Below, in pieces: positions 48,401 through 59,009 of a DNA stretch of 64,000 nucleotides. Position 1 is the stretch's first letter. Every line of letters starts with the position of its first letter. The notes below the pieces were generated by a model. It made no database searches, was not told where the DNA came from, and was given only the letters and a program-made list of their open reading frames with translations. Location: the NCBI GenBank assembly GCA_916700875.1, contig CAKAKS010000032.1, forward strand, positions 15,100,129 to 15,164,128. Direction: 5' to 3'. Position numbers and translations under genes: made by a program. This DNA comes from Sebastes aleutianus (lineage: Eukaryota; Chordata; Actinopteri; Perciformes; Sebastidae).

Positions 48401-49970
48401 CAGAGACGTTACCTAGATATTCAAATGAAAGTGTGAATGACTTTTTGTCATCGTGATAATGACCTGACCATTTATCAATCATCGAGACGTTAATTGGCCA
48501 GAAGAAAAGGGAAATTGTTGCAGGCGGTTTTGGAAAAGACAGTTGCCAAGTCGTAAATCAGTAGTAAGTAAATAAAAGCAGCTTCTCTGTTTCATTATGA
48601 GTGCATGCCCTCTAATAAATCTGTTGGAGGAAAATAGTTGTGTATGCACCCAGTGCCTCTTCGTAGGATGATAATCATAATATTTTGGCACAGAAGTGCA
48701 AGATGCCTCGACATGAATTCACCTCTTTCCATATTTAATTAGCAATCTGTTTTATTCCGTTATTTTGCTCAGATTTCTGGGTCACCTGTGCTGTTTTCGC
48801 TTGATGTTCAAAGAAGCTTCCTAAAAGCAACAACTCATTTGTGACTCTTTTAAGGTTCTGCTGCTTGAAAATGTGCTCTCTAACCCTTCAAGTGCAGATG
48901 GAGGGTTTTTTCCAGCTCATCCAAGGCTTTGATATACAATTAACTTCTTATTTTCAACTGGGTTTTCTTTTTTTTCAACCTGACTGTCGTCCAGGTCTGT
49001 ATACTGGCTGCCTTATCTCCCTGCAACCCCCCATCACAGCACAGCAGCCAAGTCGCAGCACATAACAAAGAGCGATGATTACATAGCGATCCATAGCTAT
49101 TACCCAAGAGGTGGAAAACATGAGCCATTCCAAGCAGCAGCCCTTCACTTCACCACCACCACCGCCGTCCTCACAGCCTGGGCTGTTCTTCCCAGAAACA
49201 CTGACCACTAATGATAGTGGAGCAACACCTGAGCATCCTGAATGACGGCGTGCTCGGGCTCTCGTGGGAAGGACACTTCCACAATATGATTCAGATGAAT
49301 GGGTTGGCAGCGTTTCTTCCCTGAATCTCAAACCACAGTATCCTCCTCAGGCTGTTGTCATACAGCATTTGGGCTCTTAGCCAAACGACATCCACATACC
49401 TGAAAGAGGCTTTTAATATTCCGCAGGGCTTACACCGATCAATATACTGTGTCAACAGGGTTAAAATAGATCTGTATGGAAATACAGTAAATATATCATT
49501 TTAGCAAAGCGTATTGACACTCCTGTAAATTTGCGACCGCTCGTACTGTTGTTGTATGATGACTCATGGGCAAATGGTCAGAAATCACATCGATTAGACG
49601 CTGGGTCCAATTAAGAAGGGTCGCCTCCACATAACAAATAGTTTGTAATGGATAGAAGCAAATAGTTTTATTGTTTGGACACGTCTATAGTTTAGCTGTA
49701 AATTATCCTCAATTATTGACAGATTATTCTGCCCGTTTTCTCCCAGCTGATTTCCCTTGAGAATGAAACAGGCTGCATGGAAAACGTAATGCTATGCACC
49801 GTTCTGAGTTTAAATTCAAATGTATTCTGTTTGGCTGTGATGTGTATAATCAAATGAAAAGCACTATGTGACTAAATGCAAATCCAGACTAATTGAACCA
49901 AACAGTTCCATTTAACGTCAGAGTAAGATGGATCAAAAATCATTTTTGTGATTCAGTAATTAATATCAAA
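45496..49970. other. Non-coding, with one clear short hairpin
   Basis: No gene recognised. A perfect 13-bp stem lies at 46023-46059. 47680-47990 is GC-richer and may be a degraded repeat. 47552-47562 is a short TA tract. Minus-strand frames of up to 118 codons (48975-49331) have no motif. Confidence 0.35.
46023..46059. repeat. 13-bp perfect hairpin
   Basis: CTGTCCAACAGCA (46023-46035) and its exact complement (46047-46059) are separated by 11 bases. Pairing does not extend outside the stem, so it is too short for a microRNA precursor. Function unknown. Confidence 0.8.
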
Positions 49971-49979
49971 ACTAAATAA

Positions 49980-50974
49980 TAGGGGTGCAAGAAAATATCG
50001 AAAATATCGAGTATTGTGATATTATGTTTTGTGTAGGGCTGTCAATCGATTCAAATATTTAATCGTGATTAATCACATGATTGTCCATAGTTAATCGCGA
50101 TTGATCACAAATGAATCACACATTTTTTATCTGTTCAAAATGTACCTTAAAGGGAGATTTGTCAGGTATTTAATACTATACTAATACTATCAACATGGGA
50201 GTGGGCAAATATGCTTGCTTTTATGCAAACGTATGTAAATATTTTCTTATTGTAAATCAATTAACAACACAAAACAATAAGAAAATATTATCCAGAAACC
50301 CTCACAGGTACTGCATTTAGCATAAAAAAATATGCTCAAATCATAACATGGCAAACTGCAGCCCAACAGGCAACAACAGCTGTCAGTGTGTCAGTGTGCT
50401 GACTTGACTATGACTTGCCCAGAACTGCATGGGATTATCATAAAGTGGGCATGTCTGTAAAGGGGAGACTCGTGGGTACCCATAGAATCCATTTTCATTC
50501 ACATATCTTGAGGTCAGAGGTCAAGGGACCCCTTTGAAATTGGAAATGTGAGTTTTTAGTTTCATATGATATCAGTATCTTTACACTAGCTTTACAACTG
50601 AGCCCACTACAACCTAAAAATCACAAGGTTGCAATAATTGCGGTAAAGAAATTAGTGGCGTTGAAACCAATTTGCGTTATTGCGTTAACTTTGACAGCCC
50701 TAGTTTTGTGATACAGTTTTTTTTACGATTCTCAAAAACACTATTGATTTTTAATTTGCATGTTTATTTCATTTGCAAAGACATGAGCCCTTTCAGTGTA
50801 CGTGCCCTCTCAAAGTAGTGCTATGGTGAACTATGACAGTTTTCCTAAAATTAGATTTAAAAAATAGCAAATAGCCTTTCTTACAGTATCGCACTATATC
50901 ACAACATATTGATTTGTAACCCCTGTATCATGATACGTAACGTATGGCCAGATTCTTGCCAATACACAGCCCTA
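49980..50974. mobile_element. Outer hAT-like MITE with perfect 8-bp target duplication
   Basis: The left end TAGGGGTGCAAGAAAATATC and the right end ACACAGCCCTA are flanked by identical octamers CTAAATAA at 49972-49979 and 50975-50982. Removing the inner element (50034-50702) and one copy of its duplication leaves about 318 bp. The outer body contains 'cgagtattgtgatattatg' and 'ctattgatttttaatttgc'. The 8-bp duplication with a TAGGG-type end fits the hAT superfamily. It is non-coding. Confidence 0.9.
50034..50702 (+). mobile_element. Inner hAT-like MITE, TAGGGCTGTCAA family, copy B
   Basis: The ends TAGGGCTGTCAATCGATT and AACTTTGACAGCCCTA form an inverted pair with core TAGGGCTGTCAA/TTTGACAGCCCTA. 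Identical octamers GTTTTGTG at 50026-50033 and 50703-50710 mark an 8-bp target duplication inside the outer element. The length is 669 bp. It is inverted relative to copies A (10263-10980) and C (58319-59001). It has no transposase and would depend on an autonomous hAT element elsewhere. Confidence 0.92.
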
Positions 50975-50982
50975 CTAAATAA

Positions 50983-53617
50983 TGAATTGACCCTCACATA
51001 ATTTTGAAGTAGTAAAACTGCAATGATGCATTTTTCAGATATAAACTGATTGCATCCAACTTTCTGAAATGGACACTTTCAGTTTGTCTCAGTGCATAAG
51101 ACTGCATATTATCCCCACAACATGACCTCATAGGATGTGTGAACACCCCTGCCAGGATGCTCTGTTGTCTAGAAATTAAATTCTGCAGCCATGATGTCAG
51201 ATGACATGGAGTTAAAGACATCCCATGGTCATGGGAGCAGGAAATGGATTCAACTACTGAATAACATCAGGTAAATGAGAAAATGGAGAAGACTGGCTGC
51301 GTTATTAGAAGCATTGGAGACTAAATTGCCTCCAGCTGGACGCCCGTATCAGATAGTGAGAGTGGATGGGACACTCCTGTTGTAGCGCTGATTGACACTT
51401 GAATACAATTTATGTGTTTGAAACGGCACTCATTAGGATTCATGAGTGGACAACATGGCACCTCTGTGACCTCCTGCTGCTCCCAAGATCCATAATAGGC
51501 AGTTTGAGAAGTTGAGCATCTAATTACATGCACATACTGTATGCATGTACACAATCATAGTTATCCCTAATGTTCCATACATCGGACAGGTGCATCATCT
51601 AGAGTGTATAGCTCCTGCAGTATGTATATATTTACTGTATCTACTGCACTGGGAGGAAACATATGCAAAAACAGTTCCGAAAATAGCCAGAAACTGTTTT
51701 GAAAAACAGACTTGTTGAACCATTACTTCACATTTAGAACATTTCTAATTTACATTGCCCTAGAAGAATGTTAATATTTACATATTAAGCTCAGTTTACA
51801 TTATTAATCATATGTTCATTTTGTATATTAAATTCAACTGGCATTCATTTCATGATTGCAGGAAAATTCAGCGATAGCTTGTTCTGCTCGTTTGGATTTT
51901 TCTCAGGTGATGCACACTGCAGGGAATTAAATTAAACTTCCCTGATTATGCAGGGGAGGATTTCTAGTACATGGCTTGGAGCGAGTGTAAACATTGCCAT
52001 ATTGTAGCTCAGCGAGAGTCTCTGTACGTTGTGTGCTGTGTTTATCAGCTCCTCTGAGCTGCAGCGCTTGGCGTCTCGGAGACTCCCGCCGCTGTCACAT
52101 GCTGGGATCAGGCGAGCCCAGATTAATCTAGGAGACACGGCGTGCATCTCTCCGTGCTTTTTTTTTTGCTCTGTTGAAAACTTGATAAGAAATTCACAAT
52201 CCCTCCAATCACAATTTAGAACCACAGTGGAATACTACAGTAATGAGTTTCTTCCAAGGCCATTTGATTGCCGTTTTCCAGGTGGAAGATGGATATGGCG
52301 AGGACGCGGTCCCTCAAGGCCCCCAGGCTATAGTCACTATACAGTTTGATTTAAAAAAGGAGACTCCTGCAGACTGGAAAGCAGGCAGAGTGGCTAATGG
52401 GAAGAACCCGTGGAGACTTCAGGCTGAGATAAAGAGAGGGGAGGAAGAGAAAAGAGAAGACGGCTAAAAGAAGAGGGAAGAGCAGGGAAAGTGCTTCCAG
52501 CTCCCTTGTGACACACAGAATGAGCATCGATCAGGAAAAGTGTCTGTTAGTGTCCGCTACTTCTGAGCAGAGAGTCTCACTTGTGAATAGTGTGAACATC
52601 AAGCAGCCAAAATGCACCATGTGGGACTGCTCTCGTAACAGGTGGCAAGAAGTCTGCTTCCTGCTGCTGGGGGATGCCGTGGCTTCTAGTACCAAGCTGA
52701 AACTACAGTGAACCCTATGCTCTGCCTCCCAGTCTAATTTCTCAATTATTGATAAAATCATAAGAGGATTTGCCAACACTGCATCAGGTGAGGCAAGGGT
52801 GCTGTTAAAGAAAGCCATCCATCACTGAGGCTTGCTTCAGCTGTCATTAGCAGGGGGTTTGTCTGTTCTTGTCAGGAAGATGCTGGGAACAGGCCCTCGG
52901 AGGCCCATGGGTAAATCTGTCCATGCTCCTGATTCACTGGGCCATAAACACTGCAGGGACTTTGTGATTACAGGGCTTCGGTTTGAGCTATCTGGGTTTG
53001 GGTTGGGTGCAGGTTGGGAGGGAAGTGCCAGGGTGCTGTGAATGAATCCTCTCATAGAGGAGCACCGCTAACTGTGGAGGGAGAGGCGCTGCATGATGGG
53101 ACAGGACCTGAGGTTACAAGCTGCACAGGCAATGACAACTTAACAAGATGGCACATTTGTAATTATCATTCATGACTATGATTATCTATTGCATGAGCTG
53201 GCTTTTCATCCAAACCATCACACTATTTTTCTGTAACGCAGCAGGTATTTTTATATGGCATAGTTTCACAAAGGGTAAAATCTCCCTGCAGGGCATGGAG
53301 GGAAAACTACACTGCAGATATTCCTGCAAGTGAACTCTCTGACCTGTAATTGTACCGGAAGCCAAACTATGATGAAATGGAATTGAGCGGAAAAAGTGAA
53401 TTTCATAATTTATTCTACGCCCTAGAGCTGTTTAGTTTTATATTAATAAATATAGCTGGGGATTTATTATGTTTGTTTTGTTGATGTTAAAAACAGTTTT
53501 TAAAAAAATGAACTTTCATGCACAACTGTTTAAAAACCAGTTAAAAAGTGAATGAATTAATTTCACAGATGAAAAACCTAATTTCAAGTTATATATACAA
53601 TAAGACGGATCCAATTA
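50983..53617. other. Non-coding, no gene recognised
   Basis: Frames at 52029-52711 are among the denser clusters (106 and 97 codons on opposite strands) but show no domain or coding bias that I can see. Nothing else identifiable. Confidence 0.4.
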
Positions 53618-54020
53618 TTAAAGGTGCTAAATGCCTCCTCACGACTCTCAACATGGTGATGGCTGATCCGAGGCTCGTAGCTATTGGCTAACAGCGCTAA
53701 CAGTGAAAACTACGGCCACAGTGCTGACAGAGATAACAGTGTTAACCCGGGGAGGGGGAACCGGAAGGTGGGTGCTTCGCTTCGGCAACTGTGCCGTCCA
53801 AGTTATCGGATGTAACTGCCGTATGAGCACAGTGCAGAGTGGCGGCCGTGAGCGAGCCAAAGGGGCACATGCGCGAATATGTGCTAAAAGGATAGTGCGG
53901 CTGGCACGCCGATGTCAACAAAGCATGGAGAAGCTCAGATTACAACACACACAGAGGGAAAGCGACTTCATTCTCTGCTTAGGTAGACATTACTCTACCA
54001 TATCTTTACATAGCTAATAG
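53618..54020 (+). mobile_element. 'TTAAAGGTGCTAAATG' element, second copy
   Basis: Begins 'attaaaggtgctaaatg' and is co-linear with 43026-43384 up to 'catatctttacatagc' near 54010, where similarity stops. The 104-codon frame inside (53703-54017) is not kept in the other copy, which argues against coding. Confidence 0.7.
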
Positions 54021-54985
54021 TCCACACTCTTGACCGCATATCAATGAAACACCTGTATCATAATACTGTACCGTCGTTACTGAGAGCTAAATATTGTGAT
54101 CGTGAGTTAAGCTGTGAATGAACATAGTGCTAAACATGTGAAAGTTAAGTGGAAAAGGCAGTCAGTAACTGCTTCATATAGTGTGAGGTCGACATACAGA
54201 AAAGGGTAAGAAATTGAAAATCAATTTAAGGTTTATAACCATTGAGCCAGGGAATATGCTGTCTCCAAGGGTCACCATGAGGTCCAGCTCATCTCCTGTT
54301 GGTCATGATCACACAGAGTAAATACACTGAATACATGCTTTTGTTTGACTTAACACTTCAAAGCAATATGTGTAGTCTAACTATAGATGCTTTTGCCTAG
54401 CCCTAGACAATATTAATGGCACAAAGGGACTCCAAATAAAAGAAGTTGCTTTAATCGTGCATATAAGCAAAGATTGTCTATTGATACTATTGCTGCAACA
54501 GCTGCTGAGCCAAACGATCTCAACATAAGAAACTCCTCCCCCCTCCTTCACAGTGACAGTCTCTTCTCTCCAAATGGCCATTTTTGACACCAATCAGCAG
54601 CACATTGATGTTTGCCAGAGAACACTGAGTCGCTGGAGTATCTTCTCTCTATTCTAGAGGTTTGCCATCTCTCCAGGCTTGGCTTGTTTGTATTGGATAC
54701 ATGTAGCAGCGTTTTGCTGGATGGCAGCTGAGGAGCCCTGTACAGTAATTGTCCTTGACAGAGTGAGAGAGAGGAGGATCCAAGTGGTGGAGATCAGCAT
54801 TGTGCCGGCCATGTCAATCAAGTGGCTCGACCCAACCGGGCTGAGATAGATGAGCCAGTGACGCAGTCAGAATAAAGTGACTCTTCTGTAATGGCCTGTC
54901 GCCAAACCATTTTCTAGGTGACAGGATACATTTCCAAGACTGGCATAGGCTCAGCTGTTGGTGGTTAGTTGATTGTTTGTGGCAG
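54021..54985. other. Non-coding, no gene recognised
   Basis: Nothing identifiable. Confidence 0.4.
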
Positions 54986-54988
54986 TTT

Positions 54989-55508
54989 AAAGGACCAGTG
55001 TGAAACATTTCAGGGGATCTATTAGCAGAAGTGGGATATAATATTCATAACTATGTTTTCATTAGTGTATAATCACCTGAAACTAAGAATCGTTGTGTTT
55101 TTGTTAGCTTAGAATGAGCCCTTTATATCTACATAGGGAGCGGGTCCTCTTCCCAGCATCCACCATGTTGCTCCGCCATGTTTCTACAGTAGCCCAGAAC
55201 GGACAAACCAAACACTGGCTCAAGAGAGAGCCTTTCAAATTTTTACGTTACCTAAAGGCCACCGTAGTTCTACAACACGCTTGTGAAACTGCGGTAACGT
55301 GAGCTGCAGAGTGTAAAACCGTGGTACCGCCAGCCGCCGTCTGACTTCCGTTGCTCCTAAAGTAGTGTTATTATGGTAAGGATGGCCTCTGAGCGAGGCG
55401 AACGGCGTTACCACGGTTTTGCACTCGGCGGCTCACGTTACCGCTGTCTTGGAAAGGGAGGAGTGAGCAGAGGAGTAGAAGGTGCCAAATCCTAAACACT
55501 GTACCTTT
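54989..55508 (+). mobile_element. Hairpin-bearing MITE, complete copy
   Basis: The left end AAAGGACCAGTGTGA and the right end CTAAACACTGTACCTTT form an imperfect inverted terminal pair. In the right half, 55291-55331 pairs with 55404-55444 at 37 of 41 positions, leaving a 72-base loop. The inverted copy at 33263-33811 keeps the same fold. The 62-codon frame at 55114-55302 is disrupted in the other copy and is not a gene. The class is unresolved because no target duplication is evident. Confidence 0.8.
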
Positions 55509-55701
55509 TAAAAAAAATAATATATACATATATTTGTTTGCTCCATTTTTTTTACGACAAAAACAATTTTGAATTTTACATATAGTAGTTTCCCTGTTAC
55601 AATTCTAAATTTTCTGGGGGGTTTTTATTCCAGAGCTCAAAGAAAGTTACTGTACCTTTTGTATTTTTATTCATTTATTTTATATTTTTTAAACCTTTTT
55701 A

Positions 55702-55985
55702 ATGCTCGACTCTTATGACTCTGGGATGGTAATGTCTGTCGATCAGTCTGTTTGAAATATCTCAAAAACTATTTGATGGATTAATATTAAATTTGTTGCA
55801 GACATTTGTGATCCCCAGAGGATGAATCCTAATCACTTTTGTCATCTCATGACCTTTTATCTAGTGCTACCAGCAGGTCAAAGCATTGGTGGTTCTGAGT
55901 GAAAAACAACTATTGGATGGATTGCCATTTGGAAATTTGGCACAAACATCCTTATCCTCCTCAGGATTAACTACAATATCTGTCG
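55702..55985 (-). repeat. Percomorph DNA repeat, inverted partial copy
   Basis: In reverse it follows 6250-6584: 'gaaatatctcaaaaactatt', 'gcagacatttgtgatcccc', 'aggatgaatcctaatcac', 'gctaccagcaggtcaaagc', 'ggatggattgccat'. It is partial at the left part of the family. Confidence 0.65.
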
Positions 55986-57838
55986 TTGTGTAGTATATTA
56001 GATTAATATCTCAACTAACTTAATTTCAGTCTGAGCGTTTAGTGTCAAGCCGCACAATGACATCATAGGCAGCAGTGGTAAAGAGGTTGTTGGGAACGAT
56101 GATTGAATCATAAAAAAATCCCATGGAAGAATTCCATAACTCCTTTGTTTTACTACCATAATCCTATTTTCCCCTTTTACCATCTATCTCATGCCTGCAT
56201 TGCGCCTAAATAATGTTGTTTTTACAGCACTGTAGATATAGCAGGGCGAGTCTCGGATCTGTTGGCTTTATCTTCTTTATGTGCCCATTCCTCTCTTTAG
56301 GATATCATTACTGGGGCCGAGGCACAGGGAGCCATCAGTATGTGGGTGTAGGTGACCTCCTCTCCTCCTGCTGTGATTGTTTGTTGACAGGTCCTGTTCG
56401 AGGGACGAGTGAGCCGCGATAAGAGTCAGTGAGAGAGCACAGGCACTGCAGATAGAGCGACCTGCCACAGAGAAACCCGGCGAAGGGTGAGAGATACACT
56501 TCCTTTTTAATAATGTTTATAGAGGGAAGCAAGGAGATGTTTTCATTCTCCTAAAAACCACCAACAGAGACACTCAACCCTAAAGGCTGACGTTGACTCT
56601 GCTATTACCGTCTTATCTTGAGCCAGTGAGGATGCGATAGGGGGAAATTACCTACTGATATGTGTGTGGATAGAGACAAAGGCTGCTTGTGTACTGTTCC
56701 CTAGCACAGGTTAGAGGATTCGGTTACGGTTATGCTCTTGCTGCTATGGCGAAGGAGGACATCACTCTGTCTCGGTTGGAGTGAGAGATCACAACGTAAT
56801 TTCCAGGCAGGAAGGAACTTGCTGGTGGAACATGCAGAAGGCCACCGTACAGGCGTGAACATTAACACAAACACTGCCAGTCAAAATGAGTGATTACCTC
56901 GGAGGGCGTGCTGTGAAAAGTCAATTCGGCACTCAAACCCCCTCTCCTCCCCCCGGCCTTTACATGCTGGCCCACAGGCCTTCATGCACCTCTCCCTGGG
57001 GTGTTCAAAATGTGTAATCATTAAAATACTACCAGTGGTTGGCCTCCATTGTAATTTCTGCAGTGTGGTTTGAAACTCCTTATGCCTAAACTGTTGCTAT
57101 TAGTCTTCCAGAGCCACACCTACAAGAGCCAATGTGTTTTTAACTGTTCCTGAATCTATTCTGGTGTACCACTGTGATGTTAAATTGATTTTACACAGAC
57201 CACAATTCTTATTTAAAGCTAGAAAATGTTGCTGAAAACTGAGCCCTAGTTACAATATAGCATCAGCAGAGCTTATGAATAATATAAAAGCTACAGGATA
57301 TGACATTATACTCTGTGTAATGCGTAAGCACTTAGATGAATGCAAACCTAATGAAGTTAACAAACAATAACCTCAGTGCTTTAGCACAGTGTCTCTGCTA
57401 CTGTAAGTGCAGGAGTCCTACTCCCCGTGGACTTGGTCTGGGCTTCTGTTTGCTCGCTCTGTATTTATAGCCTGTTTTCTACCGGAGGAGGACTAGATGT
57501 CCTCAAACTGCCCTTCACATCTGCAGAAACACTAGCCTGCCCCACAGTGCCACCGCACAGTCAGACCCTGATATATCACGTTCGCTTTTGTGTACTCCCT
57601 GACACTCTGAGCCTCTTGGAAATCTTACCGTAATAGTGCCAGCACGCACCCTCCCTAACAAGTCTGGTTTACTATCATTGAAAGCATTTTATAATTTATA
57701 TTTATTTTGAAATATTGGAAGGATTTCTGCAGCTACGTTGTAATATTAGCAAGATTTCAGCTATCAAACTGGTGTACAGCTCCAACATGCTGACAGTTAT
57801 CTAGTCTGGTCTTAGGCAGGTTGATCGAGGATAAACTG
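55986..57838. other. Non-coding, possible regulatory block
   Basis: 56870-57075 is non-repetitive and conserved-looking ('gtgattacctcggagggcg', 'gtaatcattaaaatac'). No gene recognised. Confidence 0.3.
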
Positions 57839-57839
57839 T

Positions 57840-58090
57840 GGGCGGCTGTGGCTCAGGGAATAGAGCGGGTCGTCCACTAATTGGAAGATTTGCGAGATCT
57901 GTTGAAGTGTCCTTGGGCAAGATACTGAAACCCAAATTTCTCCCGAAGGCTGTGCCATTGGCGTGTGTGAATGAGTATTTAGATTAGATCCTGATGGGCA
58001 GGTTGGGACCTTGCATGGCAGCCTCTGCCATCAGTGCAGTGTACTGTAAAGTGCTTTGAGTGGTCAGTCAGTCCATTTACAATCTATTTT
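57840..58090 (+). mobile_element. tRNA-derived SINE, B box lost
   Basis: The head 'gggcggctgtggctcaggga' then 'atagagcgggtcgtccacta' is a tRNA-like 5' region with an A-box-like segment (tggctcagggaatagag). The next part lacks the usual 'ggttcgatccc' B box, replaced by 'gatttgcgagatctg'. The body 'aagtgtccttgggcaagata' then 'ctgaaacccaaatttctccc' and the end 'gtaaagtgctttgagtggtc' are a fish SINE body I recognise. Without its B box it should be silent as a polymerase III template. Confidence 0.8.
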
Positions 58091-58116
58091 CCAACAGTAC
58101 CGGCAAGAACAATATT

Positions 58117-58282
58117 AAAGAATTAGTTTGGCATTTTGTGAAATACTCTTATTAGCTGACATGCCAAGAGATAGATGAGAGGATTGATACCGCTCTTAAA
58201 TATGAGAATGGTATCGATCTTCTCATCTAAATATGCAAGAATGCAAATAAGCGTCTTTCCAAAAATGTCAAACTATTCCTTT
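58117..58282. mobile_element. Short foldback MITE, near-perfect arms
   Basis: The left arm 'aaagaattagtttggcattt' to 'gattgataccgctct' and the right arm 'gagaatggtatcgatcttct' to 'caaactattccttt' pair along about 75 bases, with almost no centre. It is a deletion form of the same family whose longer version is at 33081-34015. It is non-coding. Confidence 0.75.
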
Positions 58283-58318
58283 GAGAGAAGACAGTATAGT
58301 CACCTAATGTACTGATAT

Positions 58319-59001
58319 CAGGGCTGTCAAAGTTAACGCAATAATAACACGGGTTGTAGCGGTCTCAGTTTTAAAGCTAGAGTGAAGATACATCATATGA
58401 AACTACAAAACCTAAGGAATCCATTGGTACCCATCATGTCATACTAGCTTGTCGCGAAGGAGGCTAAATAACGCTCCAAATTTATGCTAAATTTTGGCGA
58501 GGAAAAACTGTCATGGCTATTTTCAAAGGGGTCCCTTGACCTCTGACCTCAAAATATGTAACTGAAAATGAGTTCTATGGGTACCCACAAGTCTCCCCTT
58601 TACAGACACGCCCACTTTATGATAATCACATGCAGTTTTGGGCAAGTCTTAGTCAAGTTGTTGATGTCTGTTGGGTTTGAGTTTGCAATGGTATGATTTG
58701 AGCATATTTTTTATGCTAAATGCAGTACCTGTGAGGGTTTCTGGACAATATTTGTTATTATTTTGTGTTGTTAATTGATTTACAATAATACATATATAAA
58801 TAACTGATTAACTTCTAATTATAAATATAGACATAAAGCAGCATATTTGCCCACTCCCATGTTGATAAGAGTATTAAATACTTGACAAATCTCCCTTTAA
58901 GGTACATTTTGAACAGATAAAAAATGTGATTAATTTGCGATTGACTATGGACAATCATGCAATTAATCGCAATTAAATATTTTAATCGATTGACAGCCCT
59001 A
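58319..59001 (-). mobile_element. hAT-like MITE, TAGGGCTGTCAA family, copy C
   Basis: The left end CAGGGCTGTCAAAGTTAACG (first base T to C) and the right end ATCGATTGACAGCCCTA are flanked by ACTGATAT (58311-58318) and ATTGATAT (59002-59009), 7 of 8 identical. The length is 683 bp, and it is inverted relative to copy B. All internal landmarks of copies A and B are present. Confidence 0.9.
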
Positions 59002-59009
59002 ATTGATAT

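Noticed and set aside
53703..54017. 104-codon plus-strand frame
   Set aside because: It lies inside a MITE whose other copy (43026-43384) does not preserve the frame.
55114..55302. 62-codon frame beginning MSPLYLHRE
   Set aside because: It lies inside the hairpin-bearing MITE and is broken in the copy at 33263-33811.
57840..57910. Functional tRNA gene
   Set aside because: The A-box-like part is followed by no anticodon arm, T arm or B box; the downstream body is that of a SINE.
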